Source of the DNA: Nocardioides sp. YIM 152315 | Lineage (GTDB): Bacteria; Actinomycetota; Actinomycetes; Propionibacteriales; Nocardioidaceae | Length of the DNA: 64,000 nt | Direction: 5' to 3' | NCBI RefSeq assembly: GCF_029210375.1 | Contig: NZ_JARGER010000033.1 | Span: 91,659-155,658, forward strand | Shown: in pieces, positions 45,578-53,942 of the stretch | Numbering within the stretch: the stretch's first letter is position 1 | Layout of the letters: each line of letters starts with the position of its first letter | Notes under the pieces: model-generated | What the model was told of the DNA's origin: nothing | Seen by the model: only the letters and a program-made list of their open reading frames with translations | Databases searched by the model: none | Translations under genes and position numbers: made by a program

Positions 45578-46677
45578 CTGGGCGGCGGGGGCAGGGCGTC
45601 GGTGGACTCGAGCTGCTCGAGGCCCGAGACCATCAGCAGGTCGACGATCACGGACCGGAGCTGGGCGAGCACCGCCTCGGAGGCCAGCACGTCGGTGCGC
45701 TCCACGCGACCGGTCGCCTCACCGACCGTCAGCAGCGGCAGCCGGGCGGCCACCGCCATCCGGTCGGCCGCCAGCTCGGCGGCGGCCAGCTCGGCGGCGT
45801 CGGCCAGGTCGCGTGTCAGCCGGGCGTACGACTGGGGCACCGGCCGCCGGTGGTAGGCCGCGACCGCGGTCTGCCGGACGAGCACCCGGGTGCTGCGCAG
45901 TGCCCTGTCGAGCGGGTCGACCAGCTCGGACATCTTGCGCAGGTCGTCGCGGTGTCGCACCCGGAACGGCGACGACGTGACCACGTCGAGCCCCTCGTCG
46001 GCGGCGGCCTGGAGCTCCCGGATCAGGTAGTCGGTCGAGCGCGCGTCGGCGAGCAGGTCGAGCGCGGCCTCCGCCTCGCCGTCCGCCATCACGTCCGCCG
46101 CCGCTCGCAGTAGCCCGGCGATCTTGCGCATCACGACCGACGCCTGCTCGCGGGGCCGTCGCAGCGGGGCGGCGGGCACCACTGTGGCGGCCAGGAGCGC
46201 CACCGTTCCACCGATGACGGCGTCGGTCCAGCGGGTGAACGCGGCGCCCGGGTCCGGCACCAGCGAGGCGACCACGATCGACTGCACCGCCGCCTGGGTG
46301 ACCAGCAGCGGGCCGCCGTCGAGCAGGATCGCCGCGGTCATCGACAAGGCCACGATCAGGGCGATCTGCCACGCCCCGGAGCCCAGCCAGACGACGAGCA
46401 GGTCGGCGAGGAAGACGCCGACGGCGACGCCGACGGTGACCTCGATGACCCGGCGGATCCGTTGGCCGTAGGAGGTGCCGAGGGCGACCACGGCGGCGAC
46501 CGGGGCGAAGAACGGCGTCGGATGTCCGAACAGATCGGCGGCGACGAACCACGCGGCGCCCGCGGCGACGGCGCACTGGCCGATCTGCCACCACTTCGAG
46601 CGCCACCGCCGCAGACGGGCCCGGACGGACGTGCGGCCCCGGTCCCACGCCCGGTCGAGCGGTCCGGCCTCCTCCAC
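45574..46677 (-). CDS. FUSC/aromatic acid exporter-like membrane protein
   Basis: 367 aa. N-terminal half with about six membrane helices, including IGQCAVAAGAAWFVAADLFG, FFAPVAAVVALGTSYGQRIR and VIEVTVGVAVGVFLADLLVV, the pattern of the FUSC/ArAE family; C-terminal half soluble and helical. Possible export of aromatic acids or lipids; substrate unknown. GTG start after CAGGAT. It is the first gene of a pair with dinB. Confidence 0.82.
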   Translation of the reverse strand: MEEAGPLDRAWDRGRTSVRARLRRWRSKWWQIGQCAVAAGAAWFVAADLFGHPTPFFAPVAAVVALGTSYGQRIRRVIEVTVGVAVGVFLADLLVVWLGSGAWQIALIVALSMTAAILLDGGPLLVTQAAVQSIVVASLVPDPGAAFTRWTDAVIGGTVALLAATVVPAAPLRRPREQASVVMRKIAGLLRAAADVMADGEAEAALDLLADARSTDYLIRELQAAADEGLDVVTSSPFRVRHRDDLRKMSELVDPLDRALRSTRVLVRQTAVAAYHRRPVPQSYARLTRDLADAAELAAAELAADRMAVAARLPLLTVGEATGRVERTDVLASEAVLAQLRSVIVDLLMVSGLEQLESTDALPPPPR

Positions 46678-46771
46678 AGCGCCGATCCTGCCACGATCGG
46701 CGGACCCGACCGGCGCGTCGGCCGCCCGGTGCGCCCGGTGCGCTCACTGCGCCCGGGGACCGGCGCGTTGC

Positions 46772-47092
46772 TCACGACGCGTGCGCCCACGCGAGCGCCT
46801 GCTGGAGGACGGCGAGGTCGTCGTACCAGGTGCGCACCTCGGCGCGGCAGCGCACCCGGTCGACGCGGCGGTCGTACTCCCCGCACTCGGCGCGCGCCTC
46901 GGACCGGGTCGGCGGGAAGAGCTCGGTGCCGTCGAGATGCCGGATGCCGAACCCGTTCTCGGCGTCGCCGGTGACCTCGACGACCGTGTCGCCCCGCGGA
47001 GCCGGCGGGTCCCCCTTCGCCGCCGCGGCGACACCGAAGCCGCAGCCGGTGGTGGCGACGACGGCGGCGATCAGGACGGTCAGGTTGCGCAT
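46772..47092 (-). CDS. Small secreted or lipid-anchored protein
   Basis: 106 aa. N-terminal signal NLTVLIAAVVATTGCGFGV, with a Cys that could be a lipobox (TTGC) or simply lie in a signal peptide. Mature part is short, with VVEVTGDAENGFGIRHLDG and paired cysteines in ECGEYDRRVDRVRCRAEV. GGGAGG precedes ATG 47092. No family recognised. Confidence 0.6.
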   Translation of the reverse strand: MRNLTVLIAAVVATTGCGFGVAAAAKGDPPAPRGDTVVEVTGDAENGFGIRHLDGTELFPPTRSEARAECGEYDRRVDRVRCRAEVRTWYDDLAVLQQALAWAHAS

Positions 47093-47381
47093 GGTGCCTC
47101 CCGGAAGCTCGGGCACCGGCCGATTCCGGTGCGCCGACGACGCTAGGAGCGCTCGGCGACATCGACCGGCCGGGGCGCCGGCGCCTGGGGAGAACGACGT
47201 CGGGAGGGCCCCTGTGGACGAAATCCGGCTCTGCCGGCAGTCCGTCGTACCCCGCGGCCGGGGTGCGGTCGGGCGTGGCTTGATCGAGGCTTGATCGAGG
47301 CTTCATCGAGGCTTCATCAAGGGATGTGGTCGACGTCGCGCCTCCCCGACCGAGCTCACCACGGGAACCGGGGGCTGACCT
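47093..47381. other. Intergenic region with tandem repeats
   Basis: 289 bp without a credible gene. It holds the start region of the small secreted protein, four 11-bp repeats (47277-47320) and the distal arm of an inverted repeat with the end of the 35-aa gene. Confidence 0.5.
47277..47326. repeat. Four 11-bp tandem repeats plus inverted-repeat arm
   Basis: GGCTTGATCGA twice, then GGCTTCATCGA and GGCTTCATCAA. The last unit extends to TTCATCAAGGGATG (47313-47326), whose exact reverse complement is at 47383-47396. The arms could pair across 56 nt. Confidence 0.75.
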
Positions 47382-47489
47382 TCATCCCTTGATGAAACTG
47401 CGCCCGCCGCGCCCGCCGACGAGCGCTCCCGTCGCGGCGCCGGCGGCGATGAGGACGGAGAGTGCAGTGAGCAGCGGACGGCGGACCAT
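47382..47489 (-). CDS. Very small membrane protein (35 aa)
   Basis: MVRRPLLTALSVLIAAGAAT then GALVGGRGGRSFIKG. One membrane helix with a basic N-terminus and a Gly/Arg tail. GGGAGC precedes the ATG. Its final FIKG codons and stop are the inverted-repeat arm at 47383-47396. It may be real or a chance reading frame. Confidence 0.4.
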   Translation of the reverse strand: MVRRPLLTALSVLIAAGAATGALVGGRGGRSFIKG

Positions 47490-47618
47490 GGGTGCTCCCG
47501 GGGCGGGTCGACGATGTTCGCCTCGAGCCCATCTCGACTGCCCGGCGTGGCGCAACGGTGGAAACCCTTGCGTCGGAGGACGGGTTGTGGCGGCAGTCAC
47601 GAGCGGCGATAGTGCAGC

Positions 47619-49016
47619 GTGGTCTCACTCATCGATCCCACGGGGACGGCGTTCCTGCTCGCGGAGAGCCGCAGCATGCCCATGCACGTCGGCGGTCTGC
47701 ACCTCTTCGAGAAGCCCGAGGGGGCCGGCCGCGGCTACGGGCGGCAGATGTACGAGGCGATGCGCGACGTCGCGGAGGTCGCGCCGCTCTTCCTCAAGCG
47801 CCCGCACCGGTCGCTGACGACGGCCGGGCAGCTGGTCTGGGTCGAGGACGACCAGTTCGACATCGAGCACCACGTGCGGCACGGCGCGTTGCCGAAGCCG
47901 GGCCGGATCCGCGAGCTGCTCGAGCTCACCGGTCGGCTCCACGGCACCCGTCTCGCGTGGGAGCGCCCGCTCTGGGAGGCGACGGTCATCGAGGGCCTGC
48001 GCGACGGCCGGATCGCGCTCTACACGAAGACCCACCACGCGCTCGTCGACGGCATCTCCGCGATGCGGCTGCTGCAGAGCGTGCTGTCGACCGACGGCGA
48101 GCGCGCCGGCATGCCGGCGCCGTGGGACGCCCGCACCCGGGAGCGCCGTACGTCGGGCACCGAGCCGGGCGACCTCACCGACCTCCCGGCGCGCACCCTC
48201 CGCTCGGCGCTGGGCATCGCGGCGCAGGCGGCGGGGATGCCGGGCGCCCTGGCACGCACCGTGACCAAGGGCGTGCGCAACGAGACCTCGTCGATCTCTC
48301 TGCACGCGCCGCGCACGATCTTCAACCAGAAGATCACGGGGTCGCGCCGCTTCGCCGCGCAGGACTGGCCGATCGCGCGGCTGCGCGCGATCGGCAGGGC
48401 GACCGGCACCACGATCAACGACGTCGTGCTCGCGATGTGCGCCGGCGCCGTGCGCGCCTACCTGCTCGAGCTCGACGCCCTCCCGGACGCACCACTCGTG
48501 GCGATGGTGCCGGTCGGCCTCAACGCGAGGCAGGCGCACGCGGCGTCGACCGACGGCGGCAACGCGGTCGGCTCGGTGATGTGCCAGCTCGGCACCGACC
48601 TGGCGGACCCCGCGGACCGGCTGACCGTCATCCACACGTCGATGGCCGACGGCAAGCAGGCGCTCTCGAGCATGACGCCCGCCCAGATCCTCGCGATGAG
48701 CGCCCTCGGCCAGGCGCCCGCGATCATCGCGCCGCTGCTGCGGATGGAGGGCGTGGTGCGCCCGCCGTACAACCTGGTGATCAGCAACGTGCCCGGCCCG
48801 CGCACCACGCACTACTGGAACGGCGCGCGTCTGGACGGCACCTACCCGCTCTCCATCCCGATCAACGGCATGGCGCTCAACATCACCTGCACGTCGTACG
48901 ACGGCAAGCTCGCCTTCGGGCTGATCGGCTGCCGTCGCACCGTGCCCCACCTGCAGCGGATGCTCACCCACCTCGATGACGAGCTCGCCGCCCTGGAGAA
49001 GGCCGCGGCCGTCTAG
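47619..49016 (+). CDS. Wax ester synthase/diacylglycerol acyltransferase (WS/DGAT)
   Basis: 465 aa. Catalytic HHxxxDG as KTHHALVDGISAMRLL near residue 139-145; N-terminal DPTGTAFLLAESRSMPMHVG; C-terminal PPYNLVISNVPGPR and PLSIPINGMALNITCTSYDG. It makes triacylglycerol or wax esters from acyl-CoA, storage lipids typical of actinomycetes. GTG 47619 after GATAGT. It shares its last bases (CTAG, 49013-49016) with the convergent methyltransferase stop. Confidence 0.94.
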   Translation: MVSLIDPTGTAFLLAESRSMPMHVGGLHLFEKPEGAGRGYGRQMYEAMRDVAEVAPLFLKRPHRSLTTAGQLVWVEDDQFDIEHHVRHGALPKPGRIRELLELTGRLHGTRLAWERPLWEATVIEGLRDGRIALYTKTHHALVDGISAMRLLQSVLSTDGERAGMPAPWDARTRERRTSGTEPGDLTDLPARTLRSALGIAAQAAGMPGALARTVTKGVRNETSSISLHAPRTIFNQKITGSRRFAAQDWPIARLRAIGRATGTTINDVVLAMCAGAVRAYLLELDALPDAPLVAMVPVGLNARQAHAASTDGGNAVGSVMCQLGTDLADPADRLTVIHTSMADGKQALSSMTPAQILAMSALGQAPAIIAPLLRMEGVVRPPYNLVISNVPGPRTTHYWNGARLDGTYPLSIPINGMALNITCTSYDGKLAFGLIGCRRTVPHLQRMLTHLDDELAALEKAAAV

Positions 49017-50197
49017 GACAGCTCCTCGTAGCCGCCGCCGACGGTGTCGGCGACCGCCTGGAGCCGGGCGCGGGTGATGTCCGCGACGGTGCGGAGCCCG
49101 GCGACCTGGGCGTTCGACCCGACGCGGGTGGGCTCGGCGGAGTTGATGCTCACGCAGCGGCGGGTGCCGCCGTCGAGGTCGTTCTGGAGCGCGACGGCGT
49201 GCCCGGTCGTGCCGCTGCCGGCGAAGAAGTCGACCACCAGCGCGTCGTCGGGCATGGTGCCCAGGATCCGCCGCACCAGCCCGGTCGGCTTCGGCGACTC
49301 GAAGACGTGACCGACCAGCTCCTTGAGCTCGGCGACGGCGGTGTCGGTGGAGCCGACCTCCTCCGCCAGCCAGATCGTGCGCAGCTTCTTGCGACGACCG
49401 CCGGGGGTGTCACGGTGCAGCCAGTCGCGCTGGTAGACGTCGATCCGCTCCCCCGTCCTGCCCTTCACCACCCGGCAGACCACGTCGTCGGGCCGCGCCT
49501 CGATCAGCGGCCGGCTCCACCGCCACACGGCCGGCGTGCCGTCGCCGAAGACCGGCGTGATCTCCACCGCACCCTCGAACGGCGCCGTGCTCACCCGCCC
49601 GCTCGCGGCGTCGCCCCAGACCGGGAAGTGCAGGGTGCGGGCCGTGACCGGGTTGAACTTCTTGTTGGTGTTGCGCAGCGGCAGGTGGCGGTAGCGGCGC
49701 CCGTCCGCCGCGGTCAGCGGGAAGTCGCGCTCGTCGACGGTGTCCGGGCTGCTGGCGTCGAGGACGGTACGGCGAACGTCGCGGGCGTAGACGAGCAGGT
49801 ACTCGTGGCTCGTCGCGAAGCCCTTGCCCAGCTGCCGACCCTTCGGGTTGAGGTTGACCACGACCTGCGCGAGCAGGTTGTCCTCGCCGAACACCTCGTC
49901 CATGAGCAGCCGCAGGTGGGCCACCTCGTTGTCGTCGATGCTGACGAAGATCGCGCCGGTCCGGGCCAGCACGTCGCGGGCGGCGACCAGCCGCGGCCGC
50001 ATCATCGCCACCCACGCCTCGTGCCGGCTGCGGCGCGAACCATCCGCGCGGAAGTCGTCGCGGTAGGCGAAGTCGTTGCCGGTGTTGTACGGCGGGTCGA
50101 TGTAGACCAGGTCGACGGCGCGGCCCAGCAGCGCCGGCAGCGTCGGCAGCACGTCGAGGTTGTCGCCCTCGACGAAGACGTTCCACGGCTCGCCCAC
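49013..50197 (-). CDS. Beta-class DNA methyltransferase (type III Mod-like), orphan
   Basis: 394 aa. The motif IV DPPYNTGNDF comes early (residues ~34-43) and the SAM motif I FAGSGTTGHAVALQ late (~320), which is the beta order used by N6-adenine/N4-cytosine methyltransferases and type III Mod subunits. LLAQVVVNLNPKGRQLGKGF and HEYLLVYAR are typical of this group. No restriction subunit lies beside it. It may be an orphan epigenetic methylase or a remnant. GTG 50197 is leaderless: TACGCT at 50204-50209, 6 nt. Ordinary high GC argues against very recent transfer. Confidence 0.88.
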   Translation of the reverse strand: MGEPWNVFVEGDNLDVLPTLPALLGRAVDLVYIDPPYNTGNDFAYRDDFRADGSRRSRHEAWVAMMRPRLVAARDVLARTGAIFVSIDDNEVAHLRLLMDEVFGEDNLLAQVVVNLNPKGRQLGKGFATSHEYLLVYARDVRRTVLDASSPDTVDERDFPLTAADGRRYRHLPLRNTNKKFNPVTARTLHFPVWGDAASGRVSTAPFEGAVEITPVFGDGTPAVWRWSRPLIEARPDDVVCRVVKGRTGERIDVYQRDWLHRDTPGGRRKKLRTIWLAEEVGSTDTAVAELKELVGHVFESPKPTGLVRRILGTMPDDALVVDFFAGSGTTGHAVALQNDLDGGTRRCVSINSAEPTRVGSNAQVAGLRTVADITRARLQAVADTVGGGYEELS

Positions 50198-50203
50198 ACC
50201 GGC

Positions 50204-50209
50204 AGCGTA
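50204..50209 (-). promoter_or_regulatory. Leaderless -10 box of the methyltransferase gene
   Basis: TACGCT on the minus strand, 6 nt before GTG 50197. Confidence 0.45.
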
Positions 50210-50254
50210 GAGACACACGTGACCCGGGTGAGCGATCCACGCCCATGCGCGACC

Positions 50255-50260
50255 TACCCT
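50255..50260 (+). promoter_or_regulatory. Leaderless -10 box of the phosphodiester glycosidase gene
   Basis: TACCCT, 7 nt, GTG 50268. Confidence 0.45.
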
Positions 50261-50267
50261 TGGGCAG

Positions 50268-51527
50268 GTGCGCACTCGGCTTACCTTGACCGCCGGACTC
50301 ACCGCCTGTGCTCTCGTCGCGGCCTCTCCCGCCCTCGGCGACCCCGGACCGGACCGGCCGCCGACGTCGGGGCGGCACTACGCGGTGCAGAAGGACCACT
50401 CGCAGGGACGCTCGCTCAACCCACGGCACACCTCGGGTGACGAGCCGGGGTGGATCGCGCCGCGGCTCTCCCCGGGGCAGCGTCGCGCACCGGCCCGCAA
50501 GACCGAGGCGACGTCGTACGCCGTCGTGCCGGGCGTGACCTACTCGACCTGGACGCAGACCGACGCGCGCGGGCCGATCGTCGCCCACCTGCTGACCGTC
50601 GACCCGAAGGCTCCCGGTGTCGGGGTCAACTACCTCGCACCGAAGCGGGTCGCCGAGACCTCCCCGCTGGGGACCATGCTCGAGGACGAATCGAAGGCGG
50701 TGGCCGGCGTCAACGGCGACTTCTTCGACATCGGCCGCACCGGCGCCCCCCTCGGCCTGGGGCTGGCCAAGGCGAAGAAGCTGCTCCACGGGCGCGTAGA
50801 GGGGTGGAACTCCGCCTTCTACTTCGACAAGTCCGGCGACCCCCAGATCGGTGAGCTTCCGATGATCGCCCGCGTGCGCAAGCACCGGCGCATCGACGTG
50901 ACGGGGCTCAACCAGCCGTTCGTCGCGCGCAACGGCGTCGGCGTCTACACGAAGGCGTGGGGCAAGACCGACGGCTACACGATGACCCAGGGGCAGCGGA
51001 AGCACATCCGCGTGGTGTGGGTGCGCAAGCACCGCGTCTACAAGGTCCGCAGGGTCCTGAAGAACAACCGCAAGATCCCCGGCACGATCCTCGTCGGCCG
51101 CGGCGACGGCGCCCGGCAGCTGAAGAAGCTGAAGAAGGGCCGCAAGGTCGTCGTCAAGGCCTGGCTCAAGGGTCACCCCAAGATGGCGATCAGCGGCGAC
51201 CGGCCGCTGATCGACGACGGCGTCATCAAGGTCGTCGACAACCGCGTGATGCATCCGCGGACCGCGGTCGGCGTCGACCGGGAGTCCGGCCAGATCCTGC
51301 TGCTGGTCATCGACGGCCGCTCGTCGGCGAGTCGCGGCTACACGATGGTCGAGCTCGCCAACCTGATGATCGACCTCGGTGCCGACGAGGCGCTCAACCT
51401 CGACGGCGGTGGCTCGTCGACGATGATCGCGCGGGACGCGACCGGCGCCGACCAGGTGCTCAACCGGCCCTCCGACGGCTACCAGCGCTGGGTCGCGAAC
51501 GGGATCCAGGTGACCTACAAGCCGTAG
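50268..51527 (+). CDS. Secreted phosphodiester glycosidase (NAGPA domain)
   Basis: 419 aa. Signal peptide (RLTLTAGLTACALVAASPALG, Ala-x-Ala-type cleavage near residue 24), a basic linker, then the NAGPA domain: GVNGDFFDI, PRTAVGVDRESGQILLLVID, YTMVELANLMIDLGADEALN, LDGGGSSTM. The family removes GlcNAc or similar sugars from phosphodiesters; here a cell-wall or exopolymer substrate is likely. The middle region is unusually Lys/Arg-rich (QLKKLKKGRKVVVKAW), as if for binding a polyanion. Confidence 0.87.
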   Translation: MRTRLTLTAGLTACALVAASPALGDPGPDRPPTSGRHYAVQKDHSQGRSLNPRHTSGDEPGWIAPRLSPGQRRAPARKTEATSYAVVPGVTYSTWTQTDARGPIVAHLLTVDPKAPGVGVNYLAPKRVAETSPLGTMLEDESKAVAGVNGDFFDIGRTGAPLGLGLAKAKKLLHGRVEGWNSAFYFDKSGDPQIGELPMIARVRKHRRIDVTGLNQPFVARNGVGVYTKAWGKTDGYTMTQGQRKHIRVVWVRKHRVYKVRRVLKNNRKIPGTILVGRGDGARQLKKLKKGRKVVVKAWLKGHPKMAISGDRPLIDDGVIKVVDNRVMHPRTAVGVDRESGQILLLVIDGRSSASRGYTMVELANLMIDLGADEALNLDGGGSSTMIARDATGADQVLNRPSDGYQRWVANGIQVTYKP

Positions 51528-51548
51528 CCCGGGTCAGGCTCGGGCGGC

Positions 51549-52007
51549 TCAGGCCGGCACGAGCACGAGCGCCACGCTGGTGATCGGCGCGAAGCACTGC
51601 TTGGTCGGCGACGGCAGCACCGCCCGCACGGTGAGCTGGTCCCCGGTGGCCGTCCCCGTCACCCGGGTCGGCACCTCGCAGCCGATGGCGACCACCGCCG
51701 CGGCCAGCCGTCGCCCCTCCGGCACGTCCGTCCGCCGCGCGGCCCGCACGATCTCGCCCTGGAGGCGGTCATTGCGGAACTGGTCGGCGTACGCCCGCAC
51801 CGCCGGCTCGTCGGGCAGCAGGGTCGGCTCGGTCGTCACGTGGCCACCGGCGGAGGTGCCGGTCAGCACGGCGACCTCCTCGATCGCCGTGCTCGCCGGA
51901 GCGCCCGGGACTCCCCCGGGAGCATCGCCTCCCTCGCCGGTGTCGTCACCGCAGCCCGACGCCGTCAGGAGCAGGACCAGCACGAGCGTCCCGAGTGTTC
52001 GTCGCAT
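51549..52007 (-). CDS. Small lipoprotein of unknown function
   Basis: 152 aa. Lipoprotein signal LGTLVLVLLLTASGCGDD with Cys at about residue 19; Gly/Ala/Pro linker; a soluble domain with AVRAYADQFRNDRLQGEIVR, and two later Cys (AIGCEVP, KQCFAP) that may form a disulfide. No family recognised. Confidence 0.65.
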   Translation of the reverse strand: MRRTLGTLVLVLLLTASGCGDDTGEGGDAPGGVPGAPASTAIEEVAVLTGTSAGGHVTTEPTLLPDEPAVRAYADQFRNDRLQGEIVRAARRTDVPEGRRLAAAVVAIGCEVPTRVTGTATGDQLTVRAVLPSPTKQCFAPITSVALVLVPA

Positions 52008-52075
52008 GGTGGTTCGACGGTAGTGGTGGCCACCGGGTTCCGGCGAGCCCCGCCGGACGTGGCAGGCTTGCCGCC

Positions 52076-52654
52076 GTGGCCCGCTTCACCCGCGCCGAGC
52101 TGGAGTCCTTCCGCGACGCGGAGGTCCCGGACCTGCTGCCGGGCCCGGACGATCCCGAGCTCCGGCTGCTGTTCGTCGGCATCAACCCCGGGCTGTGGAC
52201 GGCCGCGACGCAGACGCACTTCGCGCACCCGGGCAACCGCTTCTATCCCGCACTGCTCCTCGCCGGGATCGTCACCGAGCCGATCAGCCCGTCGGACGGC
52301 ATGACGGACGCCGACCGCGACCGGCTGCGCGCCCGCGGCATCGGCATCACCAACATCGTGCGCCGCGCGACCGCCCGGGCGGCCGAGCTCTCCGACGCCG
52401 AGCTGCGGTCCGGCGGGCTGCAGCTCGTCGAGACCGTACGCCGCGCGTCGCCGCGCGTCGTCGCGATCGCCGGGGTCACGGCGTACCGGGTCGCCTTCGG
52501 CCAGCGCCGCGCCGCGCTCGGCCGCCAGTCGGAGCCCCTCGAGGGCGCCGAGGTGTGGGTCGTGCCGAACCCCAGCGGGCTCAACGCCCACGAGACGGTT
52601 GCCTCGCTGGCGGTCGCCTATGCCGAGGCCGCGCGGGCGGCCGGGGTCGTGTGA
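52076..52654 (+). CDS. mug: G/U mismatch-specific DNA glycosylase (Mug)
   Basis: 192 aa of the uracil-DNA glycosylase superfamily. Active-site motif GINPGLWTAATQTHFAHPGN (the GINPG motif of Mug/TDG with the key Asn) and second motif PNPSGLNAH. It removes U or T opposite G, or ethenocytosine. GTG 52076 is preceded at 7 nt by CAGGCT. Downstream neighbour is convergent glgC. Confidence 0.92.
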   Translation: MARFTRAELESFRDAEVPDLLPGPDDPELRLLFVGINPGLWTAATQTHFAHPGNRFYPALLLAGIVTEPISPSDGMTDADRDRLRARGIGITNIVRRATARAAELSDAELRSGGLQLVETVRRASPRVVAIAGVTAYRVAFGQRRAALGRQSEPLEGAEVWVVPNPSGLNAHETVASLAVAYAEAARAAGVV

Positions 52655-52657
52655 CTG

Positions 52658-53905
52658 TCAGGCGGGGAAGACCTGGTCCTTGCCCAGCACCGTCAGCCCG
52701 TCCTCGACGACGAACCCGCGGGCCCGGTCCTCCTCGGGATCGAGACCGAGCCGGGCGCCGGGCGGGATGACGACGAACTTGTCGACGATCGCGTTGCGCA
52801 CCACGGCGCCGGCGCCGACGTGCACGCCGTTCATCAGCACCGAGCCCACCACGTCGGCGCCGGCGTCGACGCGCACCGAAGGTGACAGCACGGAGCGCCG
52901 CACCAGACCGCCGGTGACGACGACCCCGGGAGAGAGCACCGCCTCGTCGACGCGGGCGTGCTCGCCCGCCTCACCCTGCACCAGCTTGGCGGGCGGCTGC
53001 GGGCCGTAGGAGGTGTAGATCGGCCACCTGAAGTTGTAGAGGTTGAAGATCGGCAGCGGCGAGACGACGTCCATGTGCGCCGCGAAGTAGGAGCCGAGCG
53101 TCCCGACGTCGCGCCAGTAGTCGCGGTCGCGGGCGGTCGAGCCCGCCACGTCGTTGTCCTTGAAGTCGTAGACGCCGGCCTGCTGGCGGCGCACGAACGC
53201 CGGCACGATGTCGCCGCCCATGTCGTGCTTCGAGCCGATCTCGGTGGCGTCGCGGGTGACCGCCTCGACCAGCGCGTCGGCGTCGAAGACGTAGTTGCCC
53301 ATCGACGCCAGCACCTCGCCGGGACTGTCCGGCAGGCCGGTCGCGTCCGTGGGCTTCTCGAGGAACTCGCGGATCCGGGTCGGGTCGTCGGGGTGCACGT
53401 CGATGACGCCGAACTGGTCGGCGAGCCCGATCGGCTGCCGGATCGCGGCCACCGTGCACGCGGCACCGCTGTCGCAGTGGGCCTGCACCATCTGGCCGAA
53501 GTCCATCCGGTAGACGTGGTCGGCACCCACCACGACGACGATGTCGGGCCTCTCGTCGCGGATCAGGTTGAGGGACTGGTAGATCGCGTCGGCGCTGCCG
53601 AGGTACCAGTGCTTGCCGACCCGCTGCTGCGCCGGCACCGGTGTCACGTAGTTGCCGAGCATCGTCGACATCCGCCAGGTCTGGGTGACGTGCCGGTCGA
53701 GGCTGTGCGACTTGTACTGGGTGAGCACGACGACCCGGAGGTAGCCGCTGTTGACGACGTTCGAGAGCGCGAAGTCGATGAGGCGGTAGATGCCCGCGAA
53801 GGGCACCGCCGGCTTCGCCCGGTCGGCCGTCAGCGGCATCAGCCGCTTGCCCTCCCCGCCCGCGAGGACGATCGCGAGGACCTTCTTGCGGGAGCTGGGC
53901 GGCAT
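52658..53905 (-). CDS. glgC: Glucose-1-phosphate adenylyltransferase
   Basis: 415 aa, makes ADP-glucose for glycogen/maltosyl-phosphate synthesis. Nucleotide loop [20 protein letters not shown] (residues ~14-33), [13 protein letters not shown], the central [14 protein letters not shown] and the C-terminal left-handed beta-helix repeats ([20 protein letters not shown]). Leaderless ATG: TAGGTT 6 nt upstream, divergent from glgA. Confidence 0.97.
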   Translation of the reverse strand: MPPSSRKKVLAIVLAGGEGKRLMPLTADRAKPAVPFAGIYRLIDFALSNVVNSGYLRVVVLTQYKSHSLDRHVTQTWRMSTMLGNYVTPVPAQQRVGKHWYLGSADAIYQSLNLIRDERPDIVVVVGADHVYRMDFGQMVQAHCDSGAACTVAAIRQPIGLADQFGVIDVHPDDPTRIREFLEKPTDATGLPDSPGEVLASMGNYVFDADALVEAVTRDATEIGSKHDMGGDIVPAFVRRQQAGVYDFKDNDVAGSTARDRDYWRDVGTLGSYFAAHMDVVSPLPIFNLYNFRWPIYTSYGPQPPAKLVQGEAGEHARVDEAVLSPGVVVTGGLVRRSVLSPSVRVDAGADVVGSVLMNGVHVGAGAVVRNAIVDKFVVIPPGARLGLDPEEDRARGFVVEDGLTVLGKDQVFPA

Positions 53906-53911
53906 GTTCTC

Positions 53912-53935
53912 AACCTAGTGCCCGACGGATAGGTT
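53912..53935. promoter_or_regulatory. Divergent leaderless promoters of glgC and glgA
   Basis: Two TAGGTT boxes: minus strand 53912-53917 (6 nt to glgC ATG 53905) and plus strand 53930-53935 (7 nt to glgA GTG 53943). The gap between starts is 37 nt, 12 nt between boxes; one shared control of both genes is plausible. Confidence 0.55.
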
Positions 53936-53942
53936 CGCCCAT

